A stretch of 64,000 nt of DNA. Source: G963422745 sp963422745 (GTDB taxonomy: Bacteria > Actinomycetota > Acidimicrobiia > Acidimicrobiales > Aldehydirespiratoraceae). Below, piece after piece: positions 28,181 through 37,178 of this stretch (positions are counted from its first letter, which is position 1; each line of letters opens with the position of its first letter). Under the pieces are notes generated by a model that saw nothing but the letters and a program-made list of their open reading frames with translations, made no database searches and was not told the origin of the DNA. A program made the position numbers and the translations under genes. The DNA lies in NCBI GenBank assembly GCA_963422745.1, contig OY730477.1, positions 1-64,000 of the forward strand, read 5' to 3'.

Positions 28181-28425
28181 GTCGGCATGCCCATAGAGAC
28201 AACTCGCCTATCCGCCAAGTACTGGCTGACGATTCTCCACATCCTTCAGGGGCTCCCCATAAGAATAACCCTGCTATCCGCAACATACGGGCTGACCATT
28301 CTCTACATCCTTCAGGGGCTCCCCATAAGAACAACCCGGCTATCCGCAACATACGGGCGGAACTTGGCGACAACTGTAGGTCGGTATGCCCAACAACAAC
28401 CCGGCTGTCCACGAGCAGAGGCTGT
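28181..28425. repeat. 66-bp tandem repeat array, about 3.5 copies
   Basis: The anchor CTATCCGC (CTGTCC in the last copy) recurs at 28208, 28274, 28340 and 28405, giving a 66/66/65-base period. The two central copies differ at only a handful of positions; the outer copies are more diverged and share a GGTCGG-ATGCCCA border (28180s and 28379-28391). Because 66 is a multiple of three, frames on both strands stay open and encode 22-residue repeats. One plus-strand frame (ATG at 28187) ends in a TAATG overlap with the lipoprotein start, but it is rich in codons rare for this genome (ATA, CTA, AGA). Confidence 0.85.
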
Positions 28426-28428
28426 GTA

Positions 28429-29853
28429 ATGAAACCGGTAATGTCGCATACCGTTGCGATTGTGTTGACGCTGACCGTTGTTCTCACAGCATGCGGTAAC
28501 ACCACGAACACCGAGACGGCTTTGGCCGAACCGCCACCATCATCTTCAACCAAACCGCCGCCGACATCGCCACCCGACGATCGTGAAGGGAGCGAGAACT
28601 TCGCTACGGGCTTGGGTCACAGGGTCGAGCCAGCCAACCTGGACTGGGGCGAGTTGGACCTAAACGACCAGCGACTGTTCACGATCATGTCTGAGATCAA
28701 CGAGACCTTCCGCAACGGGGCCAGCGAGATCTGGAGCGAGAAATACCGCCTAGATCGGATACCACTGTCGTTCGCCTACCGAAGCAGCGACGGCACGATC
28801 ACCAAGATGTACGTGTTGCACCACCCCGCCGGTGCCTCGCTTCCTGGCGCTGTTCGTGTGGAACTCGACGAATCACTTGGGTTGGGCGAGGTCTACAGCA
28901 TTGATGCCCCCGACAAAGTGGCCAGTCTCGCTGATTGGATTCCTTTCGAGTTCAACGCCGACATAGGCGGCACTTCGTCGATGTTGTTCTTTATCCCCGA
29001 GAACGATCCTTTTCTGTCGCCGCAGACGTGGGACTTTGCCCGTTTCGTAGTCCATGAGGCCTTCCATCGTCATCAGCTCATCGACAGTGGATGGAGCACG
29101 GAGCCCCCTGACGGCAACGAATATCCCCGAGATGCACACAACGCCGCACTAGCTCTCTTGGAGGACCGTGTTCTGGTAGCTACGGACAACGCCACCGATG
29201 ATGATGAAATCCGACGACGGTTGGCTCAGTTTCTCGCTATCCGTCGGTACCGGACCGAGCAGTTCGACCTCGGCAATCTGGAAACGGTTCAGGAACTTGC
29301 CGAGGGTACTGCCAGATACGTCGAGAACCGTTACGCCGAGCTGAACGGTCGTCCACGGCATCCAACTACAGGTGTAGGTGCCATGGTTTCACTCGACTGG
29401 CTCGCGTTCGGGCGCTTCTATGACAGCGGAGCAAGGCTCGGTCACGCCCTTGAGCATCTGGGGGCGGACTGGAAGAACGCCGTGGCTGAGGGCATCCCAC
29501 TGACTAACCTCGCCTACGAAGAGATCAGCGACACCAACCTTGCTGAGACTAACCTTGCTGAGCAGATCAAGGAAGCCAAAGCTGAGTTCGGCTACACCGA
29601 CATCCTCACTGAAGTTGAGGCAGCCGACCTTAGAAACGCCGAGTTCCATGGCCCGGCGGCGAGTATCGACGAAGCCCAGATTGCGCAATGCCTCGCCGAC
29701 AACGGCGTACCGATTGATGACGACCTCGATTCTGCGGCGACACTCGAAACGTTGCTCAACCGAATCGACATCTTCGATTCTGAAGTCTCGGCCGCTCTAA
29801 GGAATTGTGGTATCGGCATCACTAATGCTCCACCGGGGGCCAGCACTCGATGA
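28429..29853 (+). CDS. Putative secreted zinc-peptidase-like lipoprotein
   Basis: 474 residues from ATG at 28429. The signal peptide ends in a lipobox LTVVLTAC (MKPVMSHTVAIVLTLTVVLT start), followed by a Pro/Ser/Thr-rich linker. The mature part has a zincin-like HExxH, H209-E-A-F-H213 (FVVHEAFHRHQ), and a candidate third ligand E292 in ELAEGTARYVENRY. I do not recognise a named peptidase family. It is probably anchored outside the membrane. The 66-bp repeat array lies directly upstream; 297 bases separate it from the M1 peptidase lipoprotein downstream, also extracytoplasmic. Confidence 0.65.
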   Translation: MKPVMSHTVAIVLTLTVVLTACGNTTNTETALAEPPPSSSTKPPPTSPPDDREGSENFATGLGHRVEPANLDWGELDLNDQRLFTIMSEINETFRNGASEIWSEKYRLDRIPLSFAYRSSDGTITKMYVLHHPAGASLPGAVRVELDESLGLGEVYSIDAPDKVASLADWIPFEFNADIGGTSSMLFFIPENDPFLSPQTWDFARFVVHEAFHRHQLIDSGWSTEPPDGNEYPRDAHNAALALLEDRVLVATDNATDDDEIRRRLAQFLAIRRYRTEQFDLGNLETVQELAEGTARYVENRYAELNGRPRHPTTGVGAMVSLDWLAFGRFYDSGARLGHALEHLGADWKNAVAEGIPLTNLAYEEISDTNLAETNLAEQIKEAKAEFGYTDILTEVEAADLRNAEFHGPAASIDEAQIAQCLADNGVPIDDDLDSAATLETLLNRIDIFDSEVSAALRNCGIGITNAPPGASTR

Positions 29854-29897
29854 GACAGGACCTGCGCTTGCATTTGCTGGCGGCGCAAACCTGTAAC

Positions 29898-30023
29898 GTG
29901 ACCCGAATTGACACACCAAGATCAATGCACCGCCGGAGCAACCGAATGCTTAGAGACTACTAGCCGGTTCAACATGACCCGAATTGACGCACCGCCGAGG
30001 CAACCGAATGCCTAGCGACTACT
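29898..30023. repeat. Imperfect direct repeat in the spacer between the two lipoprotein genes
   Basis: Units at about 29898-29961 and 29974-30023 share TGACCCGAATTGAC, CACCGCCG, GCAACCGAATGC and AGCGACTACT-type segments, offset by about 76 bases; the second copy lacks about 14 bases. No gene is seen in 29854-30150. Promoter elements for the M1 peptidase gene were not identified. Confidence 0.7.
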
Positions 30024-30150
30024 GCGCGGTCTGGTCAAACATCGGATCCAGAGTCGGTACCGGCACTTACGAATCAAACGCGCACCACCGCTGCCTGGCT
30101 AGCTGTTCCGCGGCAGCCGGAGGGACGTTCTTGGCCATCTTGAGACCACT

Positions 30151-31593
30151 ATGAACATCCTTAGACCGCCGATGAACCGTAGAGGCCGAATCGTCATCGT
30201 TGCGTTCACATTGCTGATAGCCGCATGTTTGGTGCTGGCGGGCTGCGGCAACGGCGAACCGGGCTCTGCCGGTGTAGGTGACTCCTATTTCGCCGATTTA
30301 GGCAACGGGGGTTACGACGTTGCCCACTACGACATCTCGGTGCGTTACCACCCGGGTTCCCCGGAGATCAACGCCACTACAATCATTGAAGCGGTTGCCA
30401 AGTTTGATCTCTCGTCGTTCAACCTTGACCTGATCGGCCTAACTGTCGACTCTGTCACCGTCAACGGCGAGCCCGCCAAGATTTCTCGCAACGAAAACGA
30501 GATGACGGTAACCCCCCAGGGTACGATCGCTAGTGGGGACACCTTTACCGTAACCGTGGACTATCACGGTGAGCCTACGCCCGGTGTCTTGGCGTCCACG
30601 CCGCTTCCCAACGGCTGGATCCGTCTCGATAGCGGCGCGACCTACGTCTTGGCTGAACCCGACGGTGCCCGGACCTGGTTCCCTAACAACGACCACCCAA
30701 CGGACAAAGCGACCTACAGCTTCCATGTCACCGTTCCTGACGGTATGGAGGTGGCCGCCAACGGTCGTCTTGTGTCGTCGGATACAACCGACAACGACGG
30801 GAACCGCACCTGGCACTGGGAAATGGACGAACCGATGGCTTCCTACCTGGCCATGGTGGCTATCGGCGACTACCAGATCCAGCGCACGACCAGTCCCAAC
30901 GGCGTCACGATCCGCAACTTCTTCTTACCAGATCAGTACGACATGGCCGTATCGGACTTCTCGGTGACCGGGGAGATGCTTGACTTCTTCTCGTCGGTGT
31001 TCGGGCCTTATCCATTCGACGAGTACGGAGTCGTTACCGTGCCAGCCGTCCTGTACGTTGCGTTGGAGACCCAGACGATGTCGGTCTTCGGTTCTGAAGC
31101 CGTGGACGGCTTAGGATCCAGTGAACCCGTCATCGCCCACGAACTGGCTCATCAGTGGTTCGGTAACTCGGTCACGCTGGGGGATTGGCGAGACATCTGG
31201 CTCAATGAGGGGTTCGCTACCTATGCCGAGTTGTTGTGGTTTGACCACATCGACTCCGACTTTGACATTGACGAAACGATTGCTGGCATCACGCAGTGGG
31301 GAGAACGTAAACTCAGACCGATAGACGATCCAGGTGTCGATAATCTCTTCGGCGATTCGGTCTACATACGCGGCGGTATCACCCTTCACGCCCTACGGCG
31401 CACGATCGGCGATGAAGCGTTCTTCAACACTCTCCGCGCTTGGGCCAGCGAGTACAAACACGCCTCCGCCACCACGGACGACTTTATCGAACTCGCAGAG
31501 CGTGTTTCGGGTCAGCAGCTAGACGAGTTCTTCGCCGACTGGCTCGGCGCAGACGAGCTGCCGGACCTCCCCGGATCGTTTGGCACCTCGTAA
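30151..31593 (+). CDS. M1-family aminopeptidase lipoprotein
   Basis: 480 residues with a signal peptide and lipobox LVLAGC (Cys32). A gluzincin M1 domain follows: N-terminal beta-saddle (YDVAHYDISVRYHP), substrate-binding ALETQTMSVFG in place of GAMEN, zinc site H330-E-L-A-H334 and E353 (WLNEGFATYAELLW). It would remove N-terminal residues from peptides outside the membrane. The helical C-terminal domain of long M1 enzymes is absent, as in short bacterial members. An inner ATG (30172, MNRRGR) is possible. Confidence 0.92.
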   Translation: MNILRPPMNRRGRIVIVAFTLLIAACLVLAGCGNGEPGSAGVGDSYFADLGNGGYDVAHYDISVRYHPGSPEINATTIIEAVAKFDLSSFNLDLIGLTVDSVTVNGEPAKISRNENEMTVTPQGTIASGDTFTVTVDYHGEPTPGVLASTPLPNGWIRLDSGATYVLAEPDGARTWFPNNDHPTDKATYSFHVTVPDGMEVAANGRLVSSDTTDNDGNRTWHWEMDEPMASYLAMVAIGDYQIQRTTSPNGVTIRNFFLPDQYDMAVSDFSVTGEMLDFFSSVFGPYPFDEYGVVTVPAVLYVALETQTMSVFGSEAVDGLGSSEPVIAHELAHQWFGNSVTLGDWRDIWLNEGFATYAELLWFDHIDSDFDIDETIAGITQWGERKLRPIDDPGVDNLFGDSVYIRGGITLHALRRTIGDEAFFNTLRAWASEYKHASATTDDFIELAERVSGQQLDEFFADWLGADELPDLPGSFGTS

Positions 31594-31858
31594 TTTCTCA
31601 CCTCATCGGAACTGCCGGACGCGGACAATGTGCTCCGAGCAATCGAAACAGTTGCATCGTTACAGGAACCATCAGGGCCAGGAACCATCAGGGCGAGTCA
31701 GCCGGGATCAATAGCTCTGGCCCATGATAGGTCGGTCCCAGCACTAGCCTGAATTGGATTCGGGCCATCCTCGGTTGATATAGCCAAGCCCCCTTCGGCC
31801 CTTCCAACACGCCAACGGTTACCCCGTGTGCTTCTTCAGACCATCCACAGCGCTACTA
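31594..31858. other. Spacer with an exact 16-bp tandem repeat
   Basis: No gene recognised. CAGGAACCATCAGGGC occurs twice head-to-tail at 31663-31678 and 31679-31694. The right end leads into the palindromic operator of the nagB-like gene; TACTAT at 31854-31859 could be its -10. Confidence 0.6.
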
Positions 31859-31882
31859 TGAACATAGGACGTCCTATGTTCA
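31859..31882 (+). promoter_or_regulatory. Perfect 24-bp palindrome (operator) before the nagB-like gene
   Basis: TGAACATAGGAC is followed immediately by its exact inverse GTCCTATGTTCA. It ends one base before the AAGGAG ribosome site of the deaminase gene and overlaps the likely -10, so a bound dimeric repressor would block transcription. It does not resemble the DasR (GntR) site TGGTCTAGACCA. The MarR gene convergent with nagB is one candidate binder. Confidence 0.75.
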
Positions 31883-31892
31883 AGGAGTTTCG

Positions 31893-32696
31893 GTGCGTAT
31901 AGTCATACTGCCGAATGAATCACAGGTCGGAGTTGAAGCCGCCCAAATAGTCGCCTCTTATGTTCGTTCGGCTCCACGACCGGCGATCGGCTTAGCGACG
32001 GGTTCGACAATGAACCCGGTGCTCGACTGTCTCGCCTCGATTTACGCAAACGGCGCTGTTTGCTTCGATTCGGTGGAGCTATTCCTGCTCGACGAGTACG
32101 TCGGGCTCGACCGGTCTCATCCGCGCGCATATATCAACGAGATACGTTGCTTCGCGGACCGTATCGGCGTTCCCGAAGACCGGGTCCATGGCCCACCAGT
32201 ATGGGACCGAGACCTGAACGAGGCGGCGACCCGATATGACAAGGCCGTCGTGCGGGCACAAATCGGTGTTCAGCTGCTCGGGATTGGTGAGAACGGCCAT
32301 CTGGCTTTCAACGAGCCTGGATCCCCGCACGATTCCACCACAAGGCTGGTCCGATTGAGCGTTTCGACGCTGGAAGCGAACTCCAGATTCTTCGACTCCA
32401 ACGAAGCGACCCCGCGCACTGCCATCACGCAGGGCCTCTCCACCATCACGCGGGCCAAGCATCTGGTCCTCGTGGCCACAGGATCCCACAAGGCCCCAGC
32501 AGTCGCCGATGCGATCACCGGTGAGGTGACCACAGCGGTTCCCGCGTCAATCATTAGGCGCCACCCGCAGACAACCGTAGTGCTCGACTATCCGGCATCG
32601 TCTGCACTTGACCTGACCCGCTTGGCGGCCATACGCGAAGCGGAGGCGATCACAGTAGATCCTGGCACTAACGACGGTTTCAACCGTGCCCGGTGA
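31893..32696 (+). CDS. nagB: Glucosamine-6-phosphate deaminase
   Basis: 267 residues from GTG at 31893 behind AAGGAG. Motifs of the NagB/sugar-phosphate isomerase family: IGLATGSTMNPVLDCL (phosphate loop), ELFLLDEYVGLDRSHPRAYI (catalytic Asp) and LLGIGENGHLAFNEPGSPHDS (His and Glu of the ring-opening relay). It converts glucosamine-6-phosphate to fructose-6-phosphate and ammonia, the last step of amino-sugar catabolism. No nagA or PTS gene is adjacent. The 24-bp palindrome in front implies tight control. Confidence 0.9.
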   Translation: MRIVILPNESQVGVEAAQIVASYVRSAPRPAIGLATGSTMNPVLDCLASIYANGAVCFDSVELFLLDEYVGLDRSHPRAYINEIRCFADRIGVPEDRVHGPPVWDRDLNEAATRYDKAVVRAQIGVQLLGIGENGHLAFNEPGSPHDSTTRLVRLSVSTLEANSRFFDSNEATPRTAITQGLSTITRAKHLVLVATGSHKAPAVADAITGEVTTAVPASIIRRHPQTTVVLDYPASSALDLTRLAAIREAEAITVDPGTNDGFNRAR

Positions 32697-32750
32697 TCAG
32701 AAACGGACAAGACCCGAACACTTTCGAGAACGTGCTTGTTGGAAGCGTCG

Positions 32751-33266
32751 TCAACCTGGATTGTCCCCCGAGTTGGCATTGTTGATCACACGACGAAGGT
32801 GCCCCGACAGTTGATCCTTGTCATCGTCGGAGAGCCCGCTACTCATCTCGCTTTCGAATCGGTTGAACCGGGGAAACAGGTCCTCGATCATCGCCAAGCC
32901 AACAGCCGTCAATGACACGGTCACGCGGCGCCGATCGGCCCTTACGCGATCCCGCGCGACCAATCCCTGCTTCTCAAGCGTGTCCACGAGTCCCGTGAGT
33001 GTGGCCTTGGCCAGATCGCACTCGGCAGCCAACGTCGCCACCTCCATTTCACCCCACACCCACAAGACCCACAGGGTCGTGAAGCCACCCCAGGACAGGT
33101 TCCGTTCGGCCAGCACCGTGCGTTCGGCATGCCGCCGCACAGCCGCCGCGGCCCGGTAGATGTTGGAAATCGCTTGCATCGAGCGGAAGTCGAGCGGGCG
33201 GCCGCCGAGGACCCGCTGTATGTCCTGCTCCGCTTTCAGCGTCTCTGTGGATTGCGCTGAGCCCAC
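32751..33266 (-). CDS. MarR-family transcriptional regulator
   Basis: 171 residues with a MarR winged helix: LAERNLSWGGFTTLWVLWVWGEMEVATLAAECDLAKATLTGLVDTLEKQGLVARDRVRADRRRVTVSLT, showing the recognition helix (TLAAECDLAKATLTGLVD) and the DRR-type wing. It is convergent with the nagB-like gene (54 bases between stops). It may bind the palindrome at 31859-31882 or its own upstream region. Spacer 33267-33444 contains nothing else recognisable. Confidence 0.88.
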   Translation of the reverse strand: MGSAQSTETLKAEQDIQRVLGGRPLDFRSMQAISNIYRAAAAVRRHAERTVLAERNLSWGGFTTLWVLWVWGEMEVATLAAECDLAKATLTGLVDTLEKQGLVARDRVRADRRRVTVSLTAVGLAMIEDLFPRFNRFESEMSSGLSDDDKDQLSGHLRRVINNANSGDNPG

Positions 33267-33444
33267 CTCAACTCCAACGATCTAGCACCGACTCACCGAT
33301 ATCGGTTGCTTGCCAGACGATACGCGACGGTTGCCAACGAAGCAGTGCTCACGTATGCAACAAGACTGCGACGGCTCTAGCAAACACGCCGACTCGGAGC
33401 ACACGCTTGGATGACGGGATTGATCTGGTGCAGGTTGAAACGAC

Positions 33445-34881
33445 TCAACCCCGATCGGTGAGGTCGTACTCGGTGGCGTAGTAGGGGTAGTCGGGGTTGA
33501 ACTCAGTGAGCGGCACCGAATGATCAACCAGGCCGGGCTGACGAACGCCGCCTCCCACGATGCCTAGCCGCGAATCACCAAGTTCGCTGCGGGCACGGTC
33601 CGCTTCGGTCTGCAGGTTGGCGACAACCTCACTGAACGAGGTCGCGACATCATTGTGTTCGCTGACGTCAACCGACAGATCGTAAAGCTCCTCAACTGGC
33701 TGACCGTTGCGCGCAAGGTGAAGCTTCCATCGGCCACGGCGTACTGCTGCCAACGTGGTGCCTGTGTAGTAGTAGAAGCAATCGTGAGGGCTCGGCTCGC
33801 GGCCTTCAAGTAGGCCGGTGATGTCTTGACCATCAATTTCCTGCTCGGGAAGCGGGCTGTCGACAGCGGCAGCGATCGTCGGTAAGAAATCCATGGCGGT
33901 TGCGATCTCGGTACAAACCGATCGAGCCGGTACGCGACCGGGCCACCGTACGATGCAAGGTACACGCATACCCCCTTCCCAGGTTTGGCCCTTGGTGCCA
34001 CGTAGCGGAGCGTTGCTGCCCCCGTGGCCGCCAGCGAGCGATCCGTTGTCACTGGTGAAGATGACTATCGTGTCATCCTCAAGGCCCAAACTCCGAAGTT
34101 CCGCTAGCAGTACGGCAGCAGCCCAGTCAATGCTGGCAACGGCGGCACCATAGTTGCCATTTCGCGAAGCAGAAGCGAACCGTTGTTGAACGTAGATCGG
34201 GAGGTGGACGTAGATGTGCGCGACGTACAAAAAGAATGGTCGCGACCGGTTTGCGCGCATGAATCGCACACCTTCGGACACGAAACGGGCTGTCAAAGAC
34301 ACCTGATCGGGCTGCGCTTCGAGAACTTCTTCATTGAGCAGCAGAGGCAGCGGCGGGTAGTCTTCGGCAACACGAACTCCAGCCTTGTTGAGCAGCTGCA
34401 TGAAGTTTGGGCCTCCGTCAGCTGAGCGCTGGCGGCCCATGTCGTTGCTGTAGGGAATTCCGAACGAGCCATCGAAACCATGGCGCGTCGGAAGGAACGG
34501 CGGTTGGTCACCACAGTGCCACTTGCCCACGTGCTGGGTTGCATAACCTGCTTCACTGAGCAACGTCGCGATTGTGGTCTCACCGGAACTGAGCCCGATG
34601 CGCTGTCCCGGGAAGAGCACCGGAAGGCCATCGAAGTCCGCAAACCCGATTCGTGGCGGGTAGCAGCCCGTGAGCAGAGCCGCACGCGACGGCGAGCACA
34701 CGGGCGAGGCCATATAGAAGTCGGTGAAGAGCATCCCCTCCGATGCCAGACCGTCAAGGGTGGGCGTGTAGTTGAGTGCTGACCCATAACAACCGAGATC
34801 TCCGTACCCGAGATCGTCACAGTTCATCAGGACCACGTTCGGCAGACGTGTCGCGTCGGGCACAGCGGCCTCATCCTTCAA
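33445..34881 (-). CDS. Sulfatase (arylsulfatase, type I)
   Basis: 478 residues. The formylglycine motif is C62-S-P-S-R-AALLTG. Metal and active-site residues appear in NVVLMNCDDLGYGD, HVGKWHCGD and FTSDNGSLAGGHGG. It hydrolyses a sulfate ester, possibly on a sulfated sugar. There is no signal peptide. The likely start is TTG at 34881. The start region ATCCTTCAAGAG is duplicated 19 bases upstream (34873-34889 and 34892-34908). The gene needs a formylglycine-generating enzyme, not seen in the window. Confidence 0.92.
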   Translation of the reverse strand: MKDEAAVPDATRLPNVVLMNCDDLGYGDLGCYGSALNYTPTLDGLASEGMLFTDFYMASPVCSPSRAALLTGCYPPRIGFADFDGLPVLFPGQRIGLSSGETTIATLLSEAGYATQHVGKWHCGDQPPFLPTRHGFDGSFGIPYSNDMGRQRSADGGPNFMQLLNKAGVRVAEDYPPLPLLLNEEVLEAQPDQVSLTARFVSEGVRFMRANRSRPFFLYVAHIYVHLPIYVQQRFASASRNGNYGAAVASIDWAAAVLLAELRSLGLEDDTIVIFTSDNGSLAGGHGGSNAPLRGTKGQTWEGGMRVPCIVRWPGRVPARSVCTEIATAMDFLPTIAAAVDSPLPEQEIDGQDITGLLEGREPSPHDCFYYYTGTTLAAVRRGRWKLHLARNGQPVEELYDLSVDVSEHNDVATSFSEVVANLQTEADRARSELGDSRLGIVGGGVRQPGLVDHSVPLTEFNPDYPYYATEYDLTDRG

Positions 34882-34908
34882 GAGCTTCCAGATCCTTCAA
34901 GAGTTTCT

Positions 34909-35077
34909 AGCCGACAAGAAGCGTTGACCTCGTTCCACTCTCGATTAGCGACATTGATCAACCGATACCCATGGAATCACACTTGCGACACCGCTGGGAA
35001 ACACCGTTCCAACTCCAGCAGCGATTTGCTGTGATGCGTCCTGCACCGCTCCGGGCTGACGCTGGGCGTGAGCGCTA
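34909..35077. other. Spacer left of the accessory region
   Basis: No gene or clear regulatory site seen. It ends at the amidase 3'-end fragment that marks the left border of the accessory region. Confidence 0.4.
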
Positions 35078-35254
35078 GATCAGCCATGGCCTGGCGGAGT
35101 CATGTAGCCGCCAAGTTCACGCTCATGAAAGCCGCGAACGCAATCGACTCGTAGCCTCGGGCGTGCGCGGCGACGATTTGCAGTCCACAAGGCAACCCGG
35201 ATCTGGTCAATCCCTGCCGGGGCGACGGTGGCAGGCAGGTAGACGCCGCAGGAT
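35078..35254 (-). pseudogene. Fragment duplicating the 3' end of the amidase gene at 46554
   Basis: This 177-base segment aligns in the same orientation with 46552-46728, the last about 58 codons of the amidase gene, with about eight differences by eye including two single-base indels. The encoded tail (SIAFAAFMSVNLAA) is frameshifted relative to the intact copy. The fragment ends abruptly near 35254. It is the left copy of a direct repeat that brackets 35.1-46.7 kb. Confidence 0.9.
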
Positions 35255-35599
35255 AATCTCTCAACGCTTCTCGGACTGAAACCAAAGCACATTTCGGCGT
35301 TGGAGCGTGAGTTGGGCACTGATGGCGAGGTTCCGATGTCTGCTTTGCGCCTGTGAATGCTGTAGACCGATGTCTAGGTTGTGTACGTAGGTTGATGGGA
35401 GGGGTGTCGGGCGCTGATCATTTCCTCCGCGGCCTTCCCTGAGATCTTACGCGACAACTCCACAGATGACGAGGTAATCAAATCCTCCAATCGACTCACG
35501 GCGTCCAGTAAATCGACATTCGATATGGCATCAGAGTGCTATTTATCGCAGTTAGCGGTACTCTAATGCCAGACTGATAGAGATTTGAATGGAGGCGGG
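35255..35599. other. Spacer with putative HipBA operator
   Basis: No recognised gene. A minus-strand frame around 35385-35520 could encode about 45 residues (LEDLITSSSVELSRKISGK) of unknown nature. At 35533-35564, AGAGTGCT and AGCGGTACTCT form an imperfect inverted repeat 36 bases before the antitoxin start, a plausible site for HipB-type autoregulation. Confidence 0.35.
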
Positions 35600-35929
35600 A
35601 TGGCACATTCGATCACGCGGCAGGCTGGTGATGCGGCACGTGCCCTAGGGGCGCAGGTTGCCGCGGCCCGCAAACAACGGCGATGGAGCGCCTCGCGGCT
35701 CGCCGAACAGGCAGGCATCAACGTGCGGACGCTTCGAAAGGTCGAGCGTGGCGATCCGACGGTCACGCTGGGAACGGCCTTCGACGTCGCGGTCCTCGTC
35801 GGGGTTCCGCTGTTCACGCCTAGACCTTCTGAACTAGCGGTGCTCGCCGATCACCTTGCCGACCGCGCAGCCTTGCTCGGGGAGCGGGTCGTGCCCATCA
35901 CCGACGACGGTCTCGATGACGATTTCTGA
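35600..35929 (+). CDS. XRE-family antitoxin (HipB-like)
   Basis: 109 residues from ATG at 35600, nine bases after a strong GGAGGCGGG. The helix-turn-helix is LGAQVAAARKQRRWSASRLAEQAGINVRTLRKVERGDPTVTLG. It overlaps the HipA-like gene by 14 bases and the two are certainly co-translated. It should neutralise the kinase toxin and repress the operon. Confidence 0.88.
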   Translation: MAHSITRQAGDAARALGAQVAAARKQRRWSASRLAEQAGINVRTLRKVERGDPTVTLGTAFDVAVLVGVPLFTPRPSELAVLADHLADRAALLGERVVPITDDGLDDDF

Positions 35930-37178
35930 GGCACCCGACCGAGCATACGTCTGGTCGTGGTTGCCGGGCGAACAGGAGCCGGTTCCCACCGGAGTCCTCG
36001 AGGCTCTCCCCGCTCCCGGGGGCGGGTTCGTGATCACGTTCGCATATGGCCGTTCGTATTTGGCGAACCGGAATGCGATTCCCCTCTACCTGCCGGAGTT
36101 GCCCCTCCGTCGCGGCCGTATCGAACCCGCACCCGGCCTCGAGGTCGCAGGCGTTATTCGTGATGCTGGCCCCGACGGCTGGGGCCAGCGCGTCATCATG
36201 AGACAGCTGATGATGGATGCGCGAACGAACGATCCCGGCGGGGTCCCACTCCTCACCTACCTGCTACGTTCCGGATCCAACAGGCTGGGCTCGCTTGACT
36301 TCCAGGAATCACCGAGCGAGTACGTTCCTCGTCTTCACGATGCCCCACTCGAAGACCTTCTGCGGGCGGCGGATGCGGTTCTGGGGCTTGGTGAACTCAA
36401 TGTACGGCTCGCCGAGGCGCTTACCGCTGGATCGTCGGCTGGCGGGGCGCGTCCCAAAGCCACACTGATCGACGGGCCCCGAAGCATGATTGCTAAGTTC
36501 TCCTCACCTGCTGATACCTATCCGGTTGTCAAGGCCGAGGCGGCCGCGATGCACCTAGGCCAGCTCGTCGGCCTTGACGTTGCCGACATTGAGTTGGTCG
36601 AGGTATCCGGGCGCGACGTTCTCCTCGTCGATCGGTTCGACCGAGGTACCGACGGCACGAGACGAGGACTGGTTTCCGCTCTCACGATTCTCGGATTCCA
36701 TGAACTGGCGGGCCGGCATGCGACCTACCACGACCTCGCCGATGTCGTGCGCGAGCGATTCATCGGCCGCAAGGCGACACTGCATGAACTGTTCGCTCGC
36801 ATCGTGTTCAACATCATCATCGGGAACACAGACGACCACGCTCGAAACCACGCTGCGTTCTGGGATGGCGAGCGATTGGAGCTGACCCCCGCCTACGACA
36901 TCTGCCCTCAAACCCGAGCCGGAGGTGAGCAGGCGCAGGCCATGGCGATTGCACCCGACGGGAGTCGACTCTCGCAGTTCGTCACCTGCCTCGGTGCGGC
37001 GAGCCACTACGACCTGTCCCAGAGCGCCGCACGCTCGATCATCGACAATCAGATCCGAGTCGTCACCGAGCATTGGGATGAGATCGCCGACAAGGTGGGG
37101 CTGACCGGGCCCGAACGATGCGAACTCTGGGGTAACCAAGTGCTCAACCGCTTCGCAACATACGGCTACGACACGTAG
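35916..37178 (+). CDS. HipA-like serine/threonine kinase toxin
   Basis: 420 residues from ATG at 35916, which lies in the antitoxin's 3' end. It has the HipA N-terminal domain (FAYGRSYLANRNAIPLYLPELP), then the kinase core: glycine-rich loop SSAGGARPKATL, the YPVVKAEAAAMHLG region, catalytic IIGNTDDHARNHAAFW (residues about 301-316) and metal-binding LTPAYDICP. HipA kinases phosphorylate tRNA synthetases or other targets and cause growth arrest. All key motifs are present, so this pair looks functional, unlike the other toxin loci in the region. Confidence 0.92.
   Translation: MTISEAPDRAYVWSWLPGEQEPVPTGVLEALPAPGGGFVITFAYGRSYLANRNAIPLYLPELPLRRGRIEPAPGLEVAGVIRDAGPDGWGQRVIMRQLMMDARTNDPGGVPLLTYLLRSGSNRLGSLDFQESPSEYVPRLHDAPLEDLLRAADAVLGLGELNVRLAEALTAGSSAGGARPKATLIDGPRSMIAKFSSPADTYPVVKAEAAAMHLGQLVGLDVADIELVEVSGRDVLLVDRFDRGTDGTRRGLVSALTILGFHELAGRHATYHDLADVVRERFIGRKATLHELFARIVFNIIIGNTDDHARNHAAFWDGERLELTPAYDICPQTRAGGEQAQAMAIAPDGSRLSQFVTCLGAASHYDLSQSAARSIIDNQIRVVTEHWDEIADKVGLTGPERCELWGNQVLNRFATYGYDT

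Noticed and set aside
28018..28428. N-terminal extension of the zincin-like lipoprotein through the 66-bp repeats
   Set aside because: The signal peptide and lipobox begin at 28429; the extension is repeat-derived and would bury the signal peptide.
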